A stretch of DNA of 36,687 nucleotides from Clostridiales bacterium (GTDB lineage Bacteria; Bacillota; Clostridia; Lachnospirales; Lachnospiraceae): contig JALEHN010000075.1 of NCBI GenBank assembly GCA_022770525.1, positions 1-36,687 on the forward strand, given 5' to 3'. Made by a program: the position numbers and the translations under genes. Every line of letters begins with the position of its first letter. Position 1 is the first letter of the stretch. Below the pieces are notes generated by a model. It was not told the DNA's origin, ran no database searches, and saw only the letters and a program-made list of their open reading frames with translations. This document shows positions 8,713-16,624 of the stretch, piece by piece.

Positions 8713-8759
8713 TATAATAGACATAAAGATGTGCAGTAATAGACATAAAGATGTGCAGT
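8713..8759 (+). promoter_or_regulatory. Leader of the ABC exporter: TATAAT and 2 x 22-base repeat
   Basis: A TATAAT box (8713-8718) runs into two exact 22-base direct repeats (8716-8737 and 8738-8759, unit beginning AATAGACATAAAGATG). A TTGACT lies at 8672 but much too far upstream to serve as its -35 box, so the promoter may need an activator. The repeats may be a regulator site. They end about 20 bases before the AGGAGG of the ATPase gene. Confidence 0.5.
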
Positions 8760-8793
8760 TCGCAATTCTTATAAAACAGGAGGAACAAATTTT

Positions 8794-9708
8794 ATGAGTG
8801 ATATGATTGAAATTTCACATTTGAGTAAGAAATTTGGTGATGTACAAGCCGTACAGGATCTGAGCTTTCGGGTAAAAGAGGGAGAACTGTTCGCCTTTTT
8901 GGGAATCAACGGTGCGGGTAAATCCACGACCATTAATATTATTTGCGGACAGCTGAACAGAGACGCGGGAACCGTACGGATTGCCGGTATCAATCCGGAT
9001 AAGGATCCCGACAGCATAAAGCGCAGTCTTGGTGTGGTTTTTCAGAATTCCGTATTGGATAAAGATCTTTCTGTAAAGGATAATCTGCAGAGCAGGGCAG
9101 CATTGTATGGTATACGCGGTAAAAATTTCAATGAGCGGCTGGCGGAATTGGCCGGACTTCTTGAATTTGAAGACTTGCTTAAGCGTCCTGTGGGGAAACT
9201 TTCGGGCGGGCAGCGGCGCAGGATCGACATTGCCCGGGCTTTGATGCACAGACCGAAGATCTTGATTCTGGATGAGCCAACGACCGGTCTTGATCCCCAG
9301 ACAAGAAGTACACTGTGGAAAGTCGTGGGAGATCTGAGGAAAAATGAGGGTATGACAGTGTTCCTTACAACCCACTACATGGAAGAGGCGGCCGATGCGG
9401 ATTATGTGGTGATTTTAGACAGCGGTAAAATTTCAGCCGAGGGAACACCTCTGACGTTAAAAAACAGTTATACAGGCGATTTCATGACACTATATGGTGT
9501 GGAAGAAGCGCAGGTGAAGTCTCTTGGTAAGCCGTATGAATCCATTCGGGATGCTTACCGGGTTTCTGTTCCTGACACAGCCACAGCTACGGAACTGATT
9601 ATAAAATATCCGGAAATCTTTAAAGATTATGAAATTACCAAGGGTAATATGGATGATGTATTTCTGGCCGTAACAGGTAAAAAACTGATCGGGGGTTCGG
9701 GAAAATGA
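8794..9708 (+). CDS. ABC transporter ATP-binding protein (DrrA-like)
   Basis: 304 residues. Walker A GINGAGKST at 37-45, Q-loop VVFQNSVLD, signature LSGGQRRRIDIARAL from about 136, Walker B ILILDEPTTGLD (Asp 160, Glu 161), and the H-loop LTTHYMEEAADADY. The C-terminal extension of about 90 residues is typical of DrrA/CcmA-type exporters, which pump drugs, lipids or peptides with an ABC-2 permease. ATG 8794 follows AGGAGG (8778-8783). The permease gene comes next, with a short gap of 117 bases that holds a small overlapping frame. The substrate cannot be predicted; no resistance or bacteriocin gene adjoins it. Confidence 0.95.
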   Translation: MSDMIEISHLSKKFGDVQAVQDLSFRVKEGELFAFLGINGAGKSTTINIICGQLNRDAGTVRIAGINPDKDPDSIKRSLGVVFQNSVLDKDLSVKDNLQSRAALYGIRGKNFNERLAELAGLLEFEDLLKRPVGKLSGGQRRRIDIARALMHRPKILILDEPTTGLDPQTRSTLWKVVGDLRKNEGMTVFLTTHYMEEAADADYVVILDSGKISAEGTPLTLKNSYTGDFMTLYGVEEAQVKSLGKPYESIRDAYRVSVPDTATATELIIKYPEIFKDYEITKGNMDDVFLAVTGKKLIGGSGK

Positions 9709-9875
9709 ATCGTGAACAGATGCAGGAAAATGAATCTTATATCTGTCAGGTACATCAGATCATGGAAAAAGAGTCTTTGATCCGTCAGATCAAGCAAGTA
9801 AATCGAAAAGGAAGGAGTATAGGTGATGACCGGACTTGGCGCGCTCATTTGGCGCAATACGAAACTATATTTTAA
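9705..9875 (+). other. Small overlapping ORF between ATPase and permease genes
   Basis: An ATGA overlap with the ATPase gene opens a 56-codon frame (MNREQMQENESYICQVHQ ...) that covers the whole gap and runs about 50 bases into the permease gene in another frame. It is rich in polar and charged residues, has no signal or membrane segment, and matches nothing I recognise. Translational coupling makes translation plausible; its main effect could be to carry ribosomes to the permease start. It may equally be chance. Confidence 0.3.
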
Positions 9876-10722
9876 AGACAGAGGTATGTTTTTTACTTCG
9901 CTGATTACACCTCTGATTCTTTTGGTGCTGTATGGTACCTTTTTAAGTAATGTATACGAGGAGACTTTCCGGAGCGCCTTAGAAGCGGTAGGAACGACTG
10001 TATCGGATAAACTCATTGGAGGCTGTGTGGGCGGCGAACTGGTTTCCTCACTGTTGGCGGTAAGCTGCGTGACAGTGGCTTTTTGTTCCAATCTGCTTAT
10101 GGTTCAGGATAAGATTACCGGTGCGAGACGGGATCTGACGATAGCGCCGGTGAAAAAAAGCACTCTGGCACTTAGTTATTATCTGGCAACCCTGATTTCG
10201 ACTTTGTTTATATGTCTCATTGCCACAGGGGTGTGTCTCGGATATCTATCTTTAGTGGGCTGGTATCTGACGGCTGCAGATGTGGGCGCATTGCTGCTTG
10301 ATGTGATACTTTTGGTACTATTTGGAACAGCATTGGCCTCCTGTGTGAATTTTCCGCTCTCCACCCAGGGTCAGGCTTCGGCTGTCGGCACTATCGTCAG
10401 CGCCGGTTACGGTTTTATTTGCGGAGCTTATATGCCGATTTCACAGTTCTCCGAGGGACTTAGGAAAGTCATCTCTTTTCTGCCGGGTACTTACGGCACA
10501 TCGCTGCTTAGAAATCATGCGCTGAGAGGTGTGTTCGATGAAATGAGTGCAGTGGGATTTCCAAATGAAGTCGTGGAGGCCATACGCGACAGCGTAGACT
10601 GCAATTTATACTTTTTCGGTGATAAAGTGGCGCTTCCTTCGATGTATTTGACAGTGATTGCAGCGATTGTGATTGCAGTCGGACTGTATGTGCTGATGAA
10701 TACACTGTCCGGAAGAAAATGA
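9826..10722 (+). CDS. ABC-2 type transporter permease
   Basis: 298 residues with about six membrane segments. It begins with a short cytoplasmic part (GLGALIWRNTKLYFKDRG) and a first helix FTSLITPLILLVLYGTF, as in DrrB/ABC-2 permeases. A conserved-looking GYGFICGAYMPISQF lies before the fifth helix, and the exterior loop between the last helices is long (about residues 215-268). ATG 9826 is preferred over GTG 9823 because of spacing from GGAAGGAG (9810-9817). It forms the membrane half of the exporter with the ATPase upstream; a terminator follows directly. Confidence 0.93.
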   Translation: MTGLGALIWRNTKLYFKDRGMFFTSLITPLILLVLYGTFLSNVYEETFRSALEAVGTTVSDKLIGGCVGGELVSSLLAVSCVTVAFCSNLLMVQDKITGARRDLTIAPVKKSTLALSYYLATLISTLFICLIATGVCLGYLSLVGWYLTAADVGALLLDVILLVLFGTALASCVNFPLSTQGQASAVGTIVSAGYGFICGAYMPISQFSEGLRKVISFLPGTYGTSLLRNHALRGVFDEMSAVGFPNEVVEAIRDSVDCNLYFFGDKVALPSMYLTVIAAIVIAVGLYVLMNTLSGRK

Positions 10723-10745
10723 ACGTGATAAAAATGATGAACAAG

Positions 10746-10792
10746 AATCCAAATGACAGAAGGTTTTTTTGCCTGATTCATTTGGATTTTTT
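10746..10792 (+). terminator. Rho-independent terminator of the ABC exporter operon
   Basis: AATCCAAATGA (10746-10756) pairs perfectly with TCATTTGGATT (10778-10788), followed by T. The loop is 21 bases and itself includes a T-run. Confidence 0.85.
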
Positions 10793-10821
10793 GTTTATTA
10801 AGGGGGAATAGATTGATTTAT

Positions 10822-11018
10822 GGAAAGCCGCTGTCCATTGATGAGAAATAGAAGATGTCACACAGACCCAGCTTGATGCAGAAGAAAAACTTCGTGAATT
10901 GAATCGTTTGCCGTCTGATTATGATGAAATTGCAGAACAAAATATTGAATCATTGACAGTCCTGAGGCTTTGTGTTATAGTCGTGACATATAGGAAGGGA
11001 AATTTGGAAAGTCACTAA
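10822..11018 (+). pseudogene. Frameshifted remnant of an unidentified small gene
   Basis: One frame reads GKPLSIDEK then stops at 10849; the next frame continues at once as EDVTQTQLDAEEKLRELNRL and PSDYDEIAEQNIESL until TAA 11016. The two parts join as one plausible, charged, helical protein segment, so a one-base slip near 10848 is likely. No start codon with a ribosome binding site is visible and I do not recognise the family. A promoter for the next operon lies inside its last third. Confidence 0.35.
10953..10981 (+). promoter_or_regulatory. Promoter of the eutJ-araC operon
   Basis: TTGACA (10953-10958), 17 bases, TATAGT (10976-10981). Transcription would start near 10988, leaving a leader of about 78 bases that contains a small inverted repeat, AGTATTT/AAATACT (about 11022-11040). 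Confidence 0.7.
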
Positions 11019-11065
11019 ATGTAAGTATTTATGGAAAATACTGAATATATTAAGGTGGAAAATAG

Positions 11066-11911
11066 ATGGAAAAGAAAAATATTAATATTCGGGAATGTGA
11101 TGCATTAATTGAAAAATTTGAGCAGGTGATCAAATCTCCGGTGACTAAAAAGGCATCTGTTTATTATACGGGCGTAGACCTGGGAACAGCATGTATTGTA
11201 CTGGCGGTGATGAATGAAAATTATGAGCCGATTGCCGGGGCATACCAGTATGCCGATGTTGTCAAAGACGGTATGATCGTGGATTATATCGGTGCTGTCC
11301 GTATTGTGCGGCAAATGAAAGAAAAACTTGAAGAAGAACTGGGAACAGAACTTCTTTATGCGGCTGCTGCCATACCTCCGGGAACAGATACACTGGACGG
11401 CGGGGCAATCAAAAATGTCGTTGAGGCAGCCGGGTTTGAGTTGACAAATCTTTTGGATGAACCGACAGCAGCCAACGAGGTATTAGGCATAAAAAATGGT
11501 GCTGTTGTTGATATCGGCGGCGGTACGACCGGTATTTCTATATTAAAAGACGGAAAAGTCATTCATGTTGTCGATGAGCCGACAGGCGGTACACATTTTT
11601 CTCTTGTTGTTGCAGGCTCTTATAAAATGAAATTTGAAGAAGCGGAAATTTATAAGAGAAATCCAAAGCATCATAAGGAGTTATTGCCGACCTTAAAACC
11701 TGTCATTGAAAAGGTAGCATCCATTATCAAACAGCACTGTGAAGGCTATGATGTCAGTGAAATTTATCTTGTAGGAGGAACCTGCTGTCTGGAAGGGATT
11801 GAGGCAGTTGTTGAAAAATACGTCGGCATTCCTACGTACAAACCCGGCAATCCTATGTTTGTAACCCCTCTTGGCATTGCGAAAAGCTGTACTCAGCAGA
11901 TTATGGATTAA
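11066..11911 (+). CDS. eutJ: EutJ-like Hsp70-fold protein (ethanolamine utilization family)
   Basis: 281 residues with the actin/Hsp70 ATPase layout: phosphate-1 loop TGVDLGTACIVLAVM, the connecting segment IPPGTD, DEPTAANEVLG, phosphate-2 DIGGGTTGISIL, and the adenosine motif VGGTCCLEGI. This is the EutJ family, thought to act as a chaperone or scaffold for ethanolamine or propanediol microcompartment proteins. No other eut or pdu gene, shell protein or lyase lies in the window. The stop overlaps the start of the AraC gene by one base, so the two are co-expressed. The unusual setting suggests either an orphan chaperone or a partner of enzymes encoded elsewhere. It may also serve as a sensor for the regulator it is paired with; that is inference. 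Confidence 0.88.
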   Translation: MEKKNINIRECDALIEKFEQVIKSPVTKKASVYYTGVDLGTACIVLAVMNENYEPIAGAYQYADVVKDGMIVDYIGAVRIVRQMKEKLEEELGTELLYAAAAIPPGTDTLDGGAIKNVVEAAGFELTNLLDEPTAANEVLGIKNGAVVDIGGGTTGISILKDGKVIHVVDEPTGGTHFSLVVAGSYKMKFEEAEIYKRNPKHHKELLPTLKPVIEKVASIIKQHCEGYDVSEIYLVGGTCCLEGIEAVVEKYVGIPTYKPGNPMFVTPLGIAKSCTQQIMD

Positions 11912-13092
11912 TGGAAAACGATTTTGTCTGCAATCATATTGCGAGAAGTGTACATGCACCTGTCAGGTGCTGTTTAGCCGGCGACGAAATTGTTATAGAA
12001 AAGGTTTATTGCGAATGCGATTATGAAGATCCGCTGATTACAGATCAAGAGCTGCTGAAACGTCTGGTGAAGCGGGGAAATGCAGGATATCCCGTGATTC
12101 ATATGGAGACGTACCCGATTTATTATACAGTGATTGTGAAAGAAAAGTACGCTTATATTACAGGGCCTGTTTGTGTGGAATATGGACGGCTGACAGAAGC
12201 GCGAAAGTGCATCATAAGTCAACACCGGGTAAGCAGGAATTTCAGAATTTCGTATTGTGCGTATGAAAAGCTGTGTGAAGAAACATTGCTCCTTTTTCAT
12301 CTCATTACGGGGAAATGTCTTTCTTATCAGGAATTAAATGAGAAAAACTATATGAGTCCTGCCTTTGAAGAAAAAATGAAGCGAAATGTACAGCATGTAT
12401 TATTCGGGTATCGTGAAAATGAAAAAATCCACAATCCGTATACAAGAGAAGTCCGTGAAATGGAGAGCATTAAGCGCGGCGACGAACAGCAGCTGATACA
12501 AAGTTTAAATGAAAGCTTTATCGGGGAATATGCCGTACTTTCAAAAAACGAACTTCAGTCCGCGAAAAATCTGGCAATTGTAGGACTGGCTATTTCTGCA
12601 AGGGCGGCCATAGAGGGCGGTATTCCTTTTGAAGAAGCATTTTCAATGAATGACAGTTATATATTAAGCGTTGATCAGTCTGATCATATCGGAGAGATTG
12701 AGGCGATGGTCAGAGACGCTAAGATTAAATATGTGAGAATGGTGCATGCACTTTGCAGCAGCAGGCAAAAAAACGAAATCGTGGAACAATGCAAAAATAT
12801 GATTTTTCGGAAACTGCATTCAAAAATCGTCATACAGGAACTTGCTGACGAACTGCATGTGACACCGGAATACCTGTCAAAACTGTTTCACCAGATCGAA
12901 GGCGTCACAATCAATGCTTATATTATGCGCAAGAAAGTTCAGCTGGCAAAAAACATGCTGATTTATTCAGATACTTCAATCGGTGAAATTGCCACATATC
13001 TGGGATTTTGTTCGCAGAGCCATATGGGGAAAATATTTAAAGAAATCGAACAAATGACGCCTGCACAATATCGGAAGCGTTATAAAAAGTAA
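11911..13092 (+). CDS. AraC-family transcriptional regulator, cotranscribed with eutJ
   Basis: 393 residues. The last 100 or so form a complete AraC/XylS DNA-binding domain with two helix-turn-helices (IVIQELADELHVTPEYLSKL and SIGEIATYLGFCSQSHMGKI), ending in the family signature MTPAQYRKRYKK. The N-terminal 280 residues do not look like a cupin; they contain many Cys and Tyr residues and a sequence YYTVIVKEKYAYITGPV, which recalls PocR-like or other sensory domains, but I cannot assign it. The one-base TAATG overlap with eutJ implies coupled translation. A terminator follows at 13132. Confidence 0.88.
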   Translation: MENDFVCNHIARSVHAPVRCCLAGDEIVIEKVYCECDYEDPLITDQELLKRLVKRGNAGYPVIHMETYPIYYTVIVKEKYAYITGPVCVEYGRLTEARKCIISQHRVSRNFRISYCAYEKLCEETLLLFHLITGKCLSYQELNEKNYMSPAFEEKMKRNVQHVLFGYRENEKIHNPYTREVREMESIKRGDEQQLIQSLNESFIGEYAVLSKNELQSAKNLAIVGLAISARAAIEGGIPFEEAFSMNDSYILSVDQSDHIGEIEAMVRDAKIKYVRMVHALCSSRQKNEIVEQCKNMIFRKLHSKIVIQELADELHVTPEYLSKLFHQIEGVTINAYIMRKKVQLAKNMLIYSDTSIGEIATYLGFCSQSHMGKIFKEIEQMTPAQYRKRYKK

Positions 13093-13131
13093 GCAAAATT
13101 AAATCATGATGAACAGATTAATTATGTGATA

Positions 13132-13168
13132 AACGCCTTAAAAATATGATATTTTTAGGGCGTTTTTT
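13132..13168 (+). terminator. Rho-independent terminator of eutJ-araC
   Basis: AACGCCTTAAAAATA (13132-13146) pairs with TATTTTTAGGGCGTT (13150-13164) with one G-U pair, followed by a T-run to 13168. Confidence 0.9.
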
Positions 13169-13206
13169 CTGTTACAATCGTTTTTGTAAAAAGGTGAAAG
13201 GAATCC

Positions 13207-13347
13207 ATGTTTGATCTGGAATTGACCGGGGAAGTAATACACAATCTGGTGTTGACCGGGGAAGTAATACGCAAGCTGGTATTTGCCGGGAAATCAGCGG
13301 TTAATCTGGTAGTGACCACGGTTTGTTCCGGACCGGATTTTATTTAA
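13207..13347 (+). CDS. Small ORF made of 10-residue repeats, upstream of the arabinofuranosidase
   Basis: ATG 13207 opens a frame of 46 codons built from a 30-base imperfect tandem repeat (about four units, 13212-13330). The peptide repeats run as DLELTGEVIH / NLVLTGEVIR / KLVFAGKSAV / NLVVTTVCSG. Purine-rich AAAGGTGAAAGG lies before the start. It ends 22 bases before the arabinofuranosidase ATG and is probably on the same message. It may be a leader peptide, a real small protein with beta-type repeats, or an expanded minisatellite that happens to be open. I know no family that matches. Confidence 0.4.
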   Translation: MFDLELTGEVIHNLVLTGEVIRKLVFAGKSAVNLVVTTVCSGPDFI

Positions 13348-13369
13348 GAGAAGGAGCGGAAGAAGGAAA

Positions 13370-14905
13370 ATGAGTAATCATGTAAATATTTGCACAGAAA
13401 AACGAAAAGGTGTGATTGCACCGGAGCTTCACAGTCAGTTTATTGAGTTTCTCGGAAGCTGTATCTATGACGGCATATGGGTTGGTGAGGATTCAAAAAT
13501 CCCGAATTACAGAGGTATAAGAAAAGATGTCGTTGATGCGTTAAAGCTTGTTGAACCGCCGGTCATTCGCTGGCCGGGCGGATGCTTTGCGGATACATAT
13601 CACTGGAGAAACGGAATCGGTGACAGAGCATCGCGTCCCGTGACTTACAATGAAAATTTTGATACTTATGAAATTGATGATAACCAGTTCGGAACCCATG
13701 AATTTATGGATTTTTGCAATATGCTCGGTGCAAAACCGTGGTTTGGCATTAATGTATTAAGCGGCAGTGTACAGGAAATGCGTGACTGGATTGAATACTG
13801 CAACCGCAGTGAGGAGACGGATTTATCAAGACTGCGCAAAGAAAATGGTGCCGAAGCACCGTTTGGTGTTGAGTACTGGGGCATCGGAAATGAGCCATGG
13901 TTTGGCGGAGGAATGATGACAGCACAGCTTTATGCACAGGAATTTCGCAAATATTCTGCAGCAATGCCCCTTTGTGATTTCAGAAATGCCAAAAAAGGCC
14001 AGGGCTTAAAGAAAATTGCCTGTGGTCCGGATGGCAATAAACCTAAAGAAAGAGTGCAGTGGACAAAAGACTTTTTTGCGGAAATCGGCCGCTACAGACA
14101 GCCGCAGGTCGATGCCTATGATTTACATTTTTACAACTGGAATGTGCTTAAAGATGATGATTCTGATGTGGATTTTGATGAAAACGCGTGGAAAAGAGTC
14201 ATTAAAAGTTCACTGGAACTGGAAGATGTTATATTGGAGCAGTATGCCCTGATTCAGGAAGGTATACGTAATTTCCCTGAATCGGAAGGATTTGATGAGC
14301 CTGAAGAATATAAGTGCGACCTGATCGTCGGCGAATGGGGCAACTGGCATGGAAGTGCCTCGCGTACAAGACCTGCATTATATCAGCAGTGCACGATGAG
14401 AGATGCCATTACAACGGCTCTGACACTGGATATTTTCCACCGTAACTGTGATATTGTGAAAATGGCATGTATGGCACAGACGGTCAATGTATTAAATTCA
14501 TTGATACTGACATCAGGTGAGCATACAATTCTCACACCGAATTATGATGTATTTTTAATGTACAAAGTCCACAGAGATGCTGAAAAAATCGAAATAGATA
14601 CAAAAAGTCTGGATGAAGATATATACTTGTTTGCATCCGGAAAAGATCAAGAAATCTATGTTAATATCATTAATGCCGATTGTAAAAATGCAAAAACAGT
14701 GGAATTGAGCTTCGACAAAGAAGCTGAGGCTGTCAATGTCCAGACATTAAAAAGCAGCTGCATGACCGATTACAACAGTGTTGAAGAACCGGACAAAATC
14801 AGAAAAACACATGGGAAAATACCGGTAAAGACAGACGGAAAGTATGTATTCTGTGCAGATGCCGCATCGGTCAATGTATTGACTTTTTCTGTAAAAGATC
14901 GTTAA
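13370..14905 (+). CDS. Alpha-L-arabinofuranosidase, GH51
   Basis: 511 residues, the normal length for an intracellular GH51 enzyme. No signal peptide. The acid/base Glu 175 lies in WGIGNEPW and the nucleophile Glu 322 in IVGEWGNWH; RWPGGCFADTYHWRNGIG is the family's substrate-binding signature. A C-terminal beta-sandwich follows (from about 400). It removes terminal alpha-arabinofuranosyl groups from short arabinan or arabinoxylan oligomers imported into the cell. It starts at ATG 13370 behind AAGGAG/AGAAGG. No transporter or other glycosidase adjoins it, so its oligosaccharides must enter through a system encoded elsewhere (the broken binding protein at 4332 is a conceivable but unsupported link). 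Confidence 0.95.
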   Translation: MSNHVNICTEKRKGVIAPELHSQFIEFLGSCIYDGIWVGEDSKIPNYRGIRKDVVDALKLVEPPVIRWPGGCFADTYHWRNGIGDRASRPVTYNENFDTYEIDDNQFGTHEFMDFCNMLGAKPWFGINVLSGSVQEMRDWIEYCNRSEETDLSRLRKENGAEAPFGVEYWGIGNEPWFGGGMMTAQLYAQEFRKYSAAMPLCDFRNAKKGQGLKKIACGPDGNKPKERVQWTKDFFAEIGRYRQPQVDAYDLHFYNWNVLKDDDSDVDFDENAWKRVIKSSLELEDVILEQYALIQEGIRNFPESEGFDEPEEYKCDLIVGEWGNWHGSASRTRPALYQQCTMRDAITTALTLDIFHRNCDIVKMACMAQTVNVLNSLILTSGEHTILTPNYDVFLMYKVHRDAEKIEIDTKSLDEDIYLFASGKDQEIYVNIINADCKNAKTVELSFDKEAEAVNVQTLKSSCMTDYNSVEEPDKIRKTHGKIPVKTDGKYVFCADAASVNVLTFSVKDR

Positions 14906-14936
14906 GAGCGGAAAGCTTGACGTCGTGCGCTGCAAA

Positions 14937-14967
14937 AGCCACTGCAAAAACCGAGATTTTGGTGGCT
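14937..14967 (+). terminator. Possible terminator after the arabinofuranosidase
   Basis: AGCCAC (14937-14942) pairs with GTGGCT (14962-14967); inside, CAAAA pairs with TTTTG. Only AATTT follows, so it is weak. Confidence 0.4.
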
Positions 14968-15041
14968 AATTTCAAGCAATTGTGATAAACTATAAAAGTA
15001 AAAGAAATTATTGCAGAATGAGGCAGCTGGGAGGAATGACG

Positions 15042-15296
15042 ATGTGCCAGATTGTATTTAATATACCGGATGAAGTACTTTTTGATACAAAAATGAATCA
15101 TGAGCAGGCAAATCAATTTGCACGACGGGCAGTGGCACTATGTTACTATACACAAAGTGGTGTATCTATCGGATATTGTTCACAGATTGCAGGAATGACA
15201 GAGGAAGAATTCATAAAATATCTGGGACAGAACCATATTTCTATTTTCAGGTTTGACGATCAGGAAGAATTTTTAGAGGAAGTGGAAAATGCGTAA
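15042..15296 (+). CDS. UPF0175-family antitoxin
   Basis: 84 residues. The sequence shows the UPF0175 pattern: a short N-terminal strand, then EQANQFARRAVALCYYTQSGVSIGYCSQIAGMTEEEFIKYLGQ, a ribbon/helix-turn-helix-like DNA-binding module, and a C-terminal acidic tail DDQEEFLEEVENA that would occupy the toxin. ATG 15042 is preferred: GGGAGG (15029-15034) is seven bases upstream, too close to ATG 15036. The end overlaps the toxin gene by eight bases, as usual for type II toxin-antitoxin operons. It is expected to repress its own promoter. Confidence 0.85.
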   Translation: MCQIVFNIPDEVLFDTKMNHEQANQFARRAVALCYYTQSGVSIGYCSQIAGMTEEEFIKYLGQNHISIFRFDDQEEFLEEVENA

Positions 15297-15771
15297 AGTT
15301 ATTGTCAATTCAACCCCATTGATTGTGCTTTGCGGGATTGGTAAGCTGGATATTTTGAGAGCAATGTATGAAAAAATTACGATTCCATCTGCTGTATACA
15401 GAGAAGTGACAGCAAAGTGTGATTCTGTTTGTGTTCAAATTCAGTCGGCGAGTGAATGGGTATGTGTCAATCAGATTAAGGATCATAGTGAAAAGAAAAT
15501 GTATAAGGCAAAACTTCATGATGGAGAAGTAGAAGTGATGATTCTTGCCCAGGAGCAGGAGGCTGACCTGGTGATTTTAGATGATAATGCAGCAAAAAAG
15601 ACTGCAAAATATCTAGGACTTAATGTTACAGGAACATTAGGTGTTTTGGTAAAGGCAAAGCGACGGGGAATTATAGAAGAAGTTCGTCCTCTCTTGTCTG
15701 ATATGAGGAAGAATGGTTTTTATGTCAGTAGCGCCGCAGAACGTATGATTTTAGATCAGGCGGGAGAGTAG
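15289..15771 (+). CDS. DUF3368 PIN-like toxin
   Basis: 160 residues of the DUF3368 family, a PIN-fold nuclease group found with UPF0175 partners. NSTPLIVLCGIGKLDILRAM gives the first active-site position (Asn here where classical PIN proteins have Asp), LHDGEVEVMILAQEQ the central Glu, and LVILDDNAAKKTAKYLGL the third and fourth acidic residues. PIN toxins cleave tRNA or rRNA. It overlaps the antitoxin gene and has no separate ribosome binding site, so translation is coupled. Confidence 0.88.
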   Translation: MRKVIVNSTPLIVLCGIGKLDILRAMYEKITIPSAVYREVTAKCDSVCVQIQSASEWVCVNQIKDHSEKKMYKAKLHDGEVEVMILAQEQEADLVILDDNAAKKTAKYLGLNVTGTLGVLVKAKRRGIIEEVRPLLSDMRKNGFYVSSAAERMILDQAGE

Positions 15772-15823
15772 AAATCTAAATAAAGGTAATTAAAACACGC
15801 AATTGAGTAATCTGGATCCTGTT

Positions 15824-15884
15824 AAAAAGACGGTTACCAGTCTACATCATTTATTAAATGATGTAGGCTGCAAACCGTCTTTTT
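15824..15884. terminator. Bidirectional terminator with nested perfect stems
   Basis: AAAAAGACGGTT (15824-15835) and AACCGTCTTTTT (15873-15884) pair perfectly. Between them CTACATCATTTA and TAAATGATGTAG form a second perfect 12-base stem. It sits between convergent genes (the toxin on plus, the DtxR-type gene on minus) and can work both ways. Confidence 0.92.
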
Positions 15885-15943
15885 ATGACTTTAAATACTA
15901 TGATTTTATGAATGTCATTTGAGATTGCTTTTTATATCTTGTC

Positions 15944-16315
15944 TTAACCCGTGTGTTCATTGATGAACTTTTTCATAGCCTGAAAGCTTTCGTCGCTGAT
16001 TTGATGCTCCATTTCACAGGCATCTTCGGCAGCTGTTTCAGGATTAACACCAAGAGAAACCAGCCAGTCGGAAAGTACCTGATGCCGTTCATAAACGCTG
16101 GAGGCAATCTGCATGCCTTTTTCAGTTAAAGTGATAAATCCGGCGCTGCTGACTTCGATACAGCCGTTTTCGCGAAGATGCTTCATAGCCACGCTGACAC
16201 TTGGTTTTGAAAAATTCAGTTCGGCTGCAACATCAATAGAGCGTACAACCGGCAGCTTTTTACTGAGCAGTAATATCGTTTCCAGATAATCCTCTGAAGA
16301 TCTGTTATGGCGCAT
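15944..16315 (-). CDS. DtxR/MntR-family metal-dependent repressor
   Basis: 123 residues: an N-terminal winged helix (SSEDYLETILLL, then VAAELNFSKPSVSVAMKHLRENG) and a short helical metal-binding and dimer domain with the ligand cluster CEMEHQIS. It lacks the SH3-like third domain, as in MntR and other short members. ATG at 16315 (minus) follows AAGGAGGGGG. It is transcribed away from the feo operon, and the palindrome over the feo promoter is a good candidate for its operator. It would repress ferrous-iron uptake when metal is plentiful; the metal cannot be told from sequence. Confidence 0.9.
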   Translation of the reverse strand: MRHNRSSEDYLETILLLSKKLPVVRSIDVAAELNFSKPSVSVAMKHLRENGCIEVSSAGFITLTEKGMQIASSVYERHQVLSDWLVSLGVNPETAAEDACEMEHQISDESFQAMKKFINEHTG

Positions 16316-16364
16316 ATGAACCCCCTCCTTTTTTAGTTCACTCTGATTTATGCAAGTTTCTTCC

Positions 16365-16393
16365 ATTGTAACAGCAGATAATGAAAAATTCAA
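16365..16393 (-). promoter_or_regulatory. Promoter of the DtxR-type gene
   Basis: On the minus strand TTGAAT (16393-16388), 17 bases, TACAAT (16370-16365). It lies about 50 bases before the start codon. Confidence 0.65.
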
Positions 16394-16495
16394 GGATACA
16401 TTGTGTGGAAATAACAATTCTTATAAATGCAGTGAGGTCTCCGGTAAAATTCACATAAATAAATGTTTAATGAAAAATATTCTCAATCACAGTTA

Positions 16496-16527
16496 TTGAC
16501 ATATAATTTAAGTAAGTATATACTAAC
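16496..16527 (+). promoter_or_regulatory. feo promoter with embedded DtxR-type operator
   Basis: TTGACA (16496-16501), 17 bases, TATACT (16519-16524). The -10 box lies inside the palindrome GTAAGTATATACTAAC (16512-16527), symmetric except for one base pair. This size and AT-rich form resemble DtxR/MntR operators, and binding would block RNA polymerase directly. Confidence 0.8.
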
Positions 16528-16624
16528 CGATGTAAGAAGTTAAGTAATACGTAGACGATATGGGAAAGCTATATTGAAGCTATATTTAAGTTACATTAGG
16601 GCAGTATTAATGTTATATTCAAAT

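Noticed and set aside
15289..15771. Toxin inactive because Asn replaces the first PIN Asp
   Set aside because: Asn at this position is common in DUF3368 proteins, and the other acidic residues are present.
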